DNA from: Schistosoma haematobium
Taxonomy: Eukaryota > Platyhelminthes > Trematoda > Strigeidida > Schistosomatidae
Assembly (NCBI RefSeq): GCF_000699445.3
Contig: NC_067198.1
Span: 29,119,536-29,183,535, forward strand
Direction of reading: 5' to 3'
DNA length: 64,000 nt
The position numbers and the translations under genes are program-made. How positions within the stretch are numbered: position 1 is the stretch's first letter; every line of letters begins with the position of its first letter. The notes under the pieces are model-generated. The model saw only the letters and a list, made by a program, of their open reading frames with translations, was not told the DNA's origin and did no database searches. Positions 33,160-64,000 of the stretch are shown here, piece after piece.

Positions 33160-33790
33160 GAATGGTATTTTGTTGAAACTGTAGTAATTTAATAGTTGAA
33201 TTCATGGGTCTATTAAAGATAGATCACCATGGAAAATCTGGAAGCACTGGACAACCGTTTCATCTTGACATCCTGAGCATCTAGAATCCCGCCCGCGGGA
33301 TTCAAACCCACGACCTTAGGTTTCGCGTGCGAACTCTTAACCTTTAGACCACTGAACTGGGCAGCATCCAATGGTGTTAATGATTAACTTCAACCAATCC
33401 ATGAAATCACGCTATCGTCCACTGTTGTCTTCAGTGAGTCACTGCTTCACAACAGACATGGTTGAACTGCACTGGTCACGGCTTCTCACTAAAACTCCAG
33501 AAAATACATCTTGAAGCCAGTCGCTAGTAAGCACGTGATGATTATTATCAGAAACGGGGTTTTGTGGAGATTGTAGTGATTTAATAGTTGAATTCATGAG
33601 TCAACTAAAGCTAGATCACTAGATAAAACATGGTTAAGCGTTTGAGCGCGAGATCGTGTGTCATGGGTTTGAATCCCGCGAGCGGGATTGTAGATGCGCA
33701 CCGTCTAGTGCTTCCAGGTTTCCTATGGGTGTCTAACCTTAATTGACTCATGAATTCAACCATTAAATTCCTAAAATATTACCTTGTCAG
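33160..33790 (-). repeat. Foldback repeat F, composite copy
   Basis: The left unit (33160-33540) carries, on the - strand, a tRNA-like region (A-box part within gtctaaaggttaagag; B box gggtttgaatccc) and a tail ending at the left edge. The right part (33541-33790) carries a second arm followed by a tRNA-like segment in the opposite orientation (ggttaagcgtttgagcgcg, gggtttgaatcccgcg). Both outer ends therefore read as the same tail, inverted: ttaatagttgaattcatg against catgaattcaaccattaa. Confidence 0.75.
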
Positions 33791-34982
33791 ATCTTTTGGG
33801 ACACTTCAAAACTAAAGTTTTACTTGATCTAAAATGGGTGAATAATCATAATCACAAATACATGTCACATCGATCTCAATTGGTGTACATGAATTTTCAG
33901 TGTAATTAGTGATTCGTAGCATTGTCCGATATCTGTCGATTCATTTCGATGTGTTTGAATTGTTTAATGTTCTGGCTTTTCATTTTGTAGTGAAGTTTAT
34001 TTCAAGACATTTAGCTGAATTTCGCTATGTGACACAAAACCCTCCATTATCCCTTTTAAAACTTATTATATACTAATGTTTTCAACAACTCATTCACGGG
34101 GAAGAAGTATACTGAAACTTGGCATCTGTGTGAAACGTAAAATTAATTAGAACAGTAGAGTCTAAAGGCCGTACGAATTTCGACAAATGTTCTGATTGAA
34201 CGCTTGATTCGGTTTCCTAAGCTCTTCTAGTAACCCCCAGACTAAATCTTTACAGCAACTTGAACACGAGAGAAAAGATGTGAAATATGGAAAGAACGCT
34301 TTACTTCAAAGTTAGTTTATCTACAGAAAATCGAGGGTGCTTCTAGCATTTTAGATGATCTTTGACTTTTGGAAGGTCCTGAAAGCCTTCTAAATATAGT
34401 ATCAAGATAGGTAATCATCCAGTCAGAAGTGTGGCATGTGACTTTTCACTTTCTAGATGTCTTAGGGAAGCATCTATTGAATGCTGATTAGATAAGATGT
34501 TTTCCATCGTTCTCAGGGTGCTACTGGGCTTTTTTGAGGGATTTTCTGGGTCTCCCCAACAATTTTGTTGTCACATTTGGTATACCGAGTGATAGTCAAA
34601 TTTCAAGCTGAATGGATAAATAAAACGATAGAACTGGACAAAAATATGCACATTTTGAAAAGGGTTCAAATCACCAACATTATAATTGATAATTAAAATA
34701 AATTAACAAAATAAGCAAGTTAAAAAAGGAATTGTTTCAAGAGCGATCTATGTAGTTTGTGCAAATACTATATCATTAAGCGAATGGTGAGTAGTAAAGA
34801 GTAACTGAAATTTCAGTGACTTTTAAGAAATTGAGTAAGTACAATAACTTGTAGGCGTTCGGTAGATTATTTCTGATATTTATGTTATCTCATTAGTTTA
34901 CTACAGGTATATAATTATTTCTATTATTAAAAACACAACAGTTATTTCATATTAAAAGGTTCATAATAAGTATACATAAAAA

Positions 34983-34988
34983 TTTATT
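34983..34988 (-). terminator. Possible polyadenylation signal
   Basis: AATAAA on the - strand about 17 nt after the stop of the candidate terminal exon at 35005-35256. Confidence 0.35.
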
Positions 34989-35004
34989 CTGGTACAAGTA
35001 ACAA

Positions 35005-35256
35005 TTATAAAGTTAGAATATCGCAAGAGGGACAATAAGCCGATTTCTTTGTAATCTCATATGTCCATATATGAAGATTTTCTATAAGACGATGAAATTT
35101 CAGGTTAAAAGAGTAAAACCAATGTCTAAGATGAACTTCCAAATCATTTGATAACTTCAAAATACTTGAAAAAATGTAATAGTCCAAGTTCAACATAAAC
35201 GTGGGTGGAGTTAAACTGACTTTAGTGAGACAGAAGTTCAATAGAGAATCACAGTA
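35005..35256 (-). CDS. Candidate terminal exon of an unrecognised gene
   Basis: After a strong acceptor (eight T then AG) the frame reads YCDSLLNFCLTKVSLTPPTF, then MLNLDYYIFSSILKLSNDLE and onward to KKSAYCPSCDILTL and TAA, 83 residues. The composition (balanced hydrophobic and charged, a CPSC pair) and an immediately following AATAAA suggest a real 3' exon on the - strand. No family recognised and no upstream exon identified; chance remains possible. Confidence 0.35.
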   Translation of the reverse strand, partial: YCDSLLNFCLTKVSLTPPTFMLNLDYYIFSSILKLSNDLEVHLRHWFYSFNLKFHRLIENLHIWTYEITKKSAYCPSCDILTL

Positions 35257-35589
35257 CTAAAAAAAATTAAGAGAACTATCTTCCCCCTCCTTTAAAGATT
35301 ATTGATCATTTAATGATAGCTAAAATCTAATCACTAGCCACATTATTATCTCACTTACATACTTTATGTTTATAAGCATCAACATAGTCTTATTTAATTA
35401 TTTTAAATTAATTGGTTAAAAAAAATTATCCTTCATTATGATCATCACATAAATACAAATGAGCTATTTTTATTCTATTTAAGGTTTCCGGTATTAAGAA
35501 AATATAGGTCATTAAAATAGTGGATAATTTCACTCTTTCTATTTTCGATGTAATTTAATAAAACTAATGAATACAATGGTGAATATTAT

Positions 35590-35665
35590 AACTAGTGGTC
35601 GATGAATGGTGACTAGTAGTGGAACCCAGAATGCATGTCTCATCTTATTTGGGACTCGTTAACCG
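35590..35665 (-). repeat. SM-alpha hammerhead remnant
   Basis: On the - strand: cgagtcccaaataagatgag, then attctgggttccactactag. The core CTGATGA is lost (reads ttaacga) and GAAA is changed to GAGA, so it is inactive. The tRNA-like head is not recognisable next to it. Confidence 0.7.
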
Positions 35666-36317
35666 GATTTATGTGATGATTAGAAGTATTTGAATTATTG
35701 TACGAACTAGGAATCCAAGAAATAGTGCAGTTTATGGCACGTAGAACTAGGTGAGTACAAACAAACGCATTATATTTAGAATTCAAAACCAAGCAGTCAT
35801 CAAGTACAAAAGAATCATTAGTTCATACAAACACCACACTGTACCTGAAACTTAGAGTTGATTTTCACTCTGGGACTCGAAAGAGATCAATCAACTACAG
35901 TTCTAAACATCAATGGGAAGATTCAACTAACAAATACAAAGGAGTTAAAGTGTTATGTTTGACGCGATTACAAGTTCACCTAGTCGGAGAATGGAACAAA
36001 GACTCTGCGATAAAAGATCAATAAGCTAGCTATTCTGACGCGTCCCAGCCCCGCTAGCTAGAGAGAGGTCCAAGTTCGAAACGGGGAAATATATTCCGCA
36101 AGCAGCCAGAAGCACGAGCAACAACAGCAGGCACAAAGCAACGTATATATGCAGCATAAAATTTTCCTTGGGAAGAGTTACAAAATAACATACTAAAATA
36201 TACAACGAACCAATAGCGTTTAAAATCCTTCCAAGTAGGAAATACGACATGAAGGTGAAAATGAGCGCTTTTGGCACGAAAACAAGAAATTAAAGTTTTT
36301 AAAGTAAAATTACAGAA

Positions 36318-36667
36318 ATAAGGTTGTATCTCTTCATTTCTGCAGCAATTTGGAAGACTCTCCCTGTCTCCCACATTGTACGAGCATTCCATGTACCTAA
36401 ATTATTGGTTGCTCTTGTTGTCAGAAAGGACATCAGCCTCGTGACTTCGGAAAGAACTCGGCTTTCATCGTGAGACGTCGTAACTCTTTTAAATGGAAAC
36501 CTTCTAACTCCCAGGGTGGAGTTTAGATGGTTTGAACTATTTTTTCTGGTTAGCGTTTTTTTAGAGAGTTAGTTTTCTACGGGATGGAGTTGCTAACCCC
36601 ATAACCAACCCTCCTCCTTTATCCGGGCTTGGGACCGGCAGTAGCCTCAGAGGAGCTCCAGGTGACA
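36318..36667 (-). mobile_element. RTE-clade 5' end fragment only
   Basis: Covers the 5' leader and the first codons of the endonuclease frame (TTRATNNLGTWNARTMWETG and onward) of the same family as 19056-22253. Homology ends abruptly at 36318. As with copy 2, the 5' end is kept and the 3' side is missing. Confidence 0.82.
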
Positions 36668-36774
36668 AAATATTTCAAGTTAGTTTTCAGTATCACTGAA
36701 CCGGTTCTATGTGCCCAATCATATTAGTATAGTAGGTGACATTATCACGATAAACCCCAAATTAGTAGAATTAA

Positions 36775-36990
36775 TAACATTACCAACGGTAATAGAAAAC
36801 ATAGTTTGAAAATGCAGGATCAATGAAATCTGAGACAATTGACTGATATTTGAGAAGGAGACAATTGATTGATATTTTACAAATAAAGTATTTACTGTAT
36901 GGTTCTCAGATTTTACTAAGATGTTCTGTAATTTTGTATTAAAATATATTCGATTGTCCCCACTTGTGTTCTTGTTCACTACAATATTAT
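36775..36990 (+). mobile_element. MITE-like element M, partial copy
   Basis: Shares gagacaattgattgatattt, ctgtatggttctcagatttt and cccacttgtgttcttgttca with the other copies and ends in ttcactacaatattat. The 5' hairpin part is absent and the block around 36835-36870 is partly duplicated. Confidence 0.7.
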
Positions 36991-38114
36991 TATATAGGCT
37001 AAATGAGAGTAAAGATGACGGCCATCGTTCTGTGTGAACATGATTGTTTACCTATTCAAAATCTGTAATAGTAAACGTTCGATTTTTTTGTTTTATCCGG
37101 TAGTTTATGGAGAATCGTTTAATTTGAAGACAGCTGTTGTACACTTAATTAGAACTTTTCGGCATTGCCACTCAAGACTTAGTGCTAAGTTAAATTGATT
37201 ACCTGCACATCTTGTAATAGACAAAATACCTTTAGAATAGTGAGGTGGTAAGTAGTAGTCAACATTTTTAAGCTATAATAAATTTGATATGGTGCGATTC
37301 TTATTCAATGTTATCAAACGTTTCTTGATTGATTCCCGATTTGTTGGAACATGTATTGCGTATACCCGACCACTGTCTACCTAAACATATGATGTTTGTT
37401 CGTGTAGGGGTAGGACAGAATAAACCTATAGGAGACTAAACAGAGCTGCGAAATAATTCCATACAGTCAGTGACTTGTAGATAAAGCCTTATTGATAAGT
37501 ACTAACTACGTGGTTGAAGTCCTAGCAATTTTCGTGGCCAATGATTGTAGATGATAGTGATGTGGCTCAAATACATTCCCCTCATTCACTCTTTCTTCTG
37601 GAATCAGATGGTTCAAGCCCAATGTTTCTACAATCACTGGTGCTGTTACGACTACCACTACTCTAGCCTATATTTTGGCAATTTCACCTCGCTGTGTTGA
37701 AATAGTGTGATAATATGAATCAATATAAATATGTACCAGGTTTTAAGTTGTTTATGATCAGGTGATTGTTATGTTAGAACTCTCTGCAAAGAATCTATCT
37801 GAAGATTAATTTTTCTAGTAAACTTATCAGTGATATTCACCAAATCACTTTTATCGGAAATCTTGTAAAATTTAAAAATACATCTCACCACCAAAAGACA
37901 TTAAATGTGAAGAAGCATTATCTTGAAATGAAACAACCGTAACTACTCCAAATATTAAACAAATGAAAATATATTATTTTGAAACAAGCATTAACTGTAA
38001 TATTAACACATAAAAACGTTTAATTAGATTAATTACGTTTTTAGTAAATTAATTAGATGACAATGTGCCTTTTTTGTTTAAATTTCTTGCACTAAGTGAC
38101 TGAAGAAAAAGGAG

Positions 38115-38143
38115 AAGAAGAAGAAGAAGAAGAAGAAGAAGAA
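38115..38143. repeat. (AAG)n microsatellite
   Basis: About nine AAG units. Confidence 0.9.
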
Positions 38144-38393
38144 AAGGATAAATAAGCATACAACAAACACTAAATCTTTAAATATTGAAGATTAAAAAAA
38201 GAACATTTTGAACAATTTTGATAGAGAAATTAGTTTTAAAAGGGAAGAAAAATACAAATATGAAATATTATCTTTGCATACAGTTTTCCAATTAGACGTC
38301 TTTAACATTAACAAGAAGAATGGACTAGTAGGTGCATAAATGAATAAACGTAAAAAAAACTTCGTACACAAATTCTAATACATCGTTCACAAG

Positions 38394-38396
<3 letters not shown>

Positions 38397-38438
<42 letters not shown>
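38397..38438. repeat. (TA)n microsatellite
   Basis: About 20 TA units. Confidence 0.92.
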
Positions 38439-38439
<1 letters not shown>

Positions 38440-39803
38440 CTTTAGTATTGTAAATACTAAAAGTAAATAGGTAAATGAACCATGGTTTTGTTGTTGTTGC
38501 TACTGACACATACATTAGTACATAAAATGCAATTGCCCTGTACAAAACTTTATTGCTTACACTTTCCTTTTCATTAATTCTACTACTTTAAATAATTGTA
38601 AACGAATAAACATTAGTGATAGTTTACACAATAACTATTTGTTTACTAATTTTGTTCTCTATAAAATGTTGATTATATTTCTATTATAGGTTCAGTATTG
38701 TTAAGTGGTTAAATAAGAATGAGGATGGTATTTCACAAAAAACTTATTTTAAATGAATGTTAAGTAAGTTGGATGATAGATATATAACTTTTTTTTATTG
38801 TCCACGTTTTTCACTGAATAAACAAAGCAAGTAAATAAATGGATATCATAAAAACATCATGAAATAATATTGTCAATATATTCAACACATTAAACACGAT
38901 GTAATATTACATTCAGGGAACAGTTTGCCTTTTCACATAGACATCTACAAGTATTCCATTCATTGCAATATATATATATAGTATCAAAGATGAACAGTTT
39001 TCAGCGAAGACTTGACCTACATACCTAAGACTGTACTATTGATTTAGCCGATGATAACGTGAACATTGTTAATGACAACAAATATATGGATAATAATAGT
39101 AATGGTGATGATTTACAAAATGTCTTTTTTTCATTAAAATGGTAATAATGACTATTATGTTAGAGGAAGTAAAACACAAAAAGACGGTAAAAGTATTTGC
39201 ATATAGAAAAACAACTTTTGTCCCGAAGCTGATAATAATAGTAATGTGAAACGACTGTATTAAATACTAATGACTACAAAAAAAGTAAAACAAAATACCT
39301 TTGTTGCATAAATAAAGATGCATGAAAGAACAACGGTATCTCAAGAGTTTATAGTGTTTTAGCTTATGTATCTAATTGTGTATAAAAGAAATATCAGCAC
39401 AAAATGTTTGTTCATACCCATATTATTGATTGCTGATCGTTTAGAACAGTTTGGAAATAATCCCTCTTCAGATTAAATGACAAGTGAAATAGACAAGCAG
39501 TTTACACGGATAATTAAAAGGAGAATATAAAGGAAAAATATAGGTAGACAAAAGAAGATTAAACCATTTACGAAGATAATGGAATATATAACAAAATAAA
39601 TGGAAAGAATATATATTGCAAAAATATTTGGTATTGGGATTTATGTATTCCGTTTAATTCAAAACAATACAATTCGTGAATTTCAAGAAATCACTTCAAA
39701 TAAAAAAGCATCACTTAGATATTTATCCATTGAAAACTTACGAAAACTTAAAATCTCATTCAACCAGTTACTAATTTCATATTTATGAATACAATATTAC
39801 AGA

Positions 39804-61753
<21,950 letters not shown>

Positions 61754-64000
61754 CTGTAAACAGTAAATGAATGTCATCCTCACACTAAATATAAAAGGAA
61801 TTTAAACAATTCGACTTTATTTAAAATATTTATGTCTTGGATACATACAGCCCTTGAAAAAGACGAAGAATAGTAAAAAACTTATTTTTTCACACACAAT
61901 TGTGGGTTTATATAGTTGACTGTAAGTGATATTAACCATGATATTAATAAATATTCCACTTGAAATCATTGAATACAACAGGCAAAATACACTTAAACTT
62001 AGAATTTATCCTTTAGCCAATAAAATTCGTATTTCATCTACAAATTTTTTCTGTCCATTCGTTTCAACAAGGGATTGTTATGGTTCGGGTTGACAGACAA
62101 TCTAAGTAAATACAGAAATCACTTAATCACTGTATGACACAGCCAGCTTCTATACTGACAAAAGGCACATAGGTATATCATTTAGACAAGGATCAACTGA
62201 TAGGATAACAAATTCAGTGAATACTCAAATCACTGCAGCATGTTACAGTCTAAAATATAGAGTGAGTTAACAGTTGACCATCATTAAAGTTTATTATTTT
62301 GTATTATTCAATATTATATCAAGAAGCAGAAATTAAGTGTATATATGTTCTCGGGATTTAAATCATTCTTGTGAAAATAACTAATAAATATATCACCTTC
62401 ATAACCAATTTTTAGCATATGAAGTAGATCATAAACCCAAAACATAATTGTTTACGAGTTCACCCAAAACTTTATATCGGTTTTTCTTTTAAATGTAATT
62501 TCTCCTGACATTTCAGCTATACTGTTAACGGACACAATCTGCCAAGAACCAGTAACAGTTGATATTTTTGTTATTATTGTAGTAGTGTTCCTCTTTCTTC
62601 GTTCGTTAAGTGTCATTTGTTTGCATGATAACCGCTCGATAAAAATATTTACGCATATTTTACTATCCGTTTTCTAAAAAAAAAATACTGAAAACTTACA
62701 TCTACAACCTTTCACTACTTTTCATAAACGGAACTGATTAAGTTAGTCATAATCTAATATCATTGTCCATGTTCATTGAAAAAAGTTTCTTACTAAAATT
62801 AGTATCACAGTCAAAAATCATTATTTCACATTAAAACGTGGATTGGATTCGTTACGAATTGATCTCAGCTGAGATACCGTTCAAAATAAGGAACAATTAG
62901 ACAGTTCTTTTGTTTTAGTACCAGAGTCTTCAGAGATGTACACTCATCACATCGTCTAGGATTGAGATGAGTTCCTGAAGAATAGATGGGAATTAGTGAC
63001 CAATGGAGTTTAAACAGAGGTAGAGGAAAAAAATGTGATCAATAGTAGTCAATGATTGTCGTTATGTACTGCAAATTGACTGAAGTTCTAAGTTTTTACC
63101 GCTAGATATCTATTCAGTAGTTTTAGTGGTTAAGCTCTTTCCTCAAAACCCAAAGGTCTTAATTCCTTCTCATACAAGGACGAAACAGATATCCAGTGGT
63201 CCTTGGTCTACTGTAGCACCTTTAAATGAACTTTACGTACGCCATTTACAGAATAAAAAATTATTCACAAGACTAGTTTATTTAGATTCATATTAAATCA
63301 GAAAACGTATAAGTAATGTTAGAAATGTGTTCTATTCTGTTTTCCAGACACCAGACTTATATCTATTCACTATTATCTATTTTAAAAAATCAGCTCATTG
63401 TGAATGTAGCAAATATTCGGTCATTCATAAAACATCATTTGGTCCGAACACGTTTAAATCAGATGAAATTTACAATAAAGTAACAAAAAAACTGAATTAG
63501 AAATTTCTGTTTTCATAAACTTTACTCAAAGAAAAGGATATTGAAAATTTAGAAACACGAACAAAACGTCGAGACGGTTCAGTCGGTTATGTGCTAGACA
63601 TCTATGGAATCAGACTTCATAGTTATTCAACAATTGACAAAAAAACATCAGTAATAACAAGAACTATTCAAGCCAACTTGCTTGATATTTAAGCAAAATC
63701 TCTACAAGGTTGCTTTTTAATATTTGTGTTAATAATTTTCATAGAAAGATCATGAAAGCTTTATTAGTCATTTACATTATTTCATGTTATGCAAGCTAAG
63801 TAGTCCAAAATTCCACAAAAATTACCAACAAAAGAATTCAATTAAAATACAAAATGATTAAAATAATCTAGGGAGCAATAAACGTTGAGTTATTCAATGT
63901 TCAAGAAACAGGTGTATATAATGAATATCAGTAGACTGTTGCTGTGATGTATGCTACTTATGTCTGTTGACATAAGTAGTATGTGACACCGATCGGGAGT
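61754..64000 (-). other. A1CF-like intron reaching the window edge
   Basis: I find no RRM-like exon here. At about 63100-63220 there is a decayed repeat F piece (agtggttaagctctt, ggacgaaaca). A MITE-like element M begins near 63938. Confidence 0.65.
63938..64000 (+). mobile_element. MITE-like element M, cut by the window edge
   Basis: Begins near gctgtgatgtatg. It has a perfect 11-bp stem ctacttatgtc (63954-63964) / gacataagtag (63969-63979) with a TGTT loop, extendable to 14 bp with one G-T pair, then caccgatcgggagt as in copy 3. Confidence 0.7.

Larger units (their letters stand above)
35257..39803. other. Region downstream of the A1CF-like gene
   Basis: Includes SM-alpha remnants (35590-35665), a GC-richer repeat-like stretch (36020-36300), an RTE 5' fragment (36318-36667), a MITE-like element (36775-36990) and microsatellites (38115-38143 and 38397-38438). 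The part just before 39804 is probably the 3' UTR of the A1CF-like gene; no clear polyadenylation signal could be assigned. 37000-38100 shows nothing. Confidence 0.6.

Noticed and set aside
36026..36392. Two overlapping - strand frames with hydrophobic stretches
   Set aside because: They run into the RTE 5' fragment at 36318 and lie in repeat-like GC-richer sequence; no splice or family support.
39600..39788. 62-codon + strand ORF
   Set aside because: Lies in the probable 3' UTR of the A1CF-like gene on the other strand, with AT-rich composition and no homology.

Overview
The window is eukaryotic, AT-rich and intron-dense, and points to a blood fluke genome (Schistosoma; the species cannot be fixed from this sequence). 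The evidence is: several copies of the SM-alpha repeat, a tRNA-like promoter followed by a degenerate hammerhead ribozyme; an RTE-clade (SR2-like) non-LTR retrotransposon; two introns of only 35-37 bp in the 5' part of a gene next to multi-kilobase introns; and a coding start that fits the schistosome spliced leader. No bacterial, operon or CRISPR features are present. Three protein-coding genes can be built with consistent splice phases. (1) DDX41 on the + strand, 1648-10811: eight exons, 620 codons plus stop, all DEAD-box motifs and a C-terminal CCHC knuckle; only the initiator ATG is missing, and it is probably supplied by spliced-leader trans-splicing. (2) An unrecognised single-pass membrane protein on the - strand, 26222-12843: the last four coding exons, convergent with DDX41. 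(3) The 3' part of an A1CF/RBM46/RBM47-family RNA-binding protein on the - strand, 61753-39804: six exons covering the end of RRM3, the DND1-type dsRBD and a long N/S/T/Q-rich tail; the RRM1-2 exons lie beyond the right edge. A possible fourth - strand gene ends at 35005. Layout: 1-1647 upstream sequence with a GC-richer island; 1648-10811 DDX41; 10812-12842 convergent intergenic; 12843-26222 membrane-protein gene, whose 8.1 kb intron holds a solo LTR, a full-length RTE element, a 3'-truncated RTE copy and an SM-alpha pair; 26223-39803 mostly non-coding with repeat fragments; 39804-64000 the A1CF-like gene, whose introns hold a 498 bp perfect TCA microsatellite, a tRNA-related foldback repeat family, a family of MITE-like elements and a 64-bp-arm perfect palindrome. 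Functionally the genes look unrelated: an RNA helicase and nucleic-acid sensor, an RNA-binding protein and a membrane protein. The most notable points are the apparent outsourcing of the DDX41 start codon to the spliced leader, repeat families built as composite foldbacks, and RTE copies that keep the 5' end but lose the 3' end. No clearly new enzymatic system was found.
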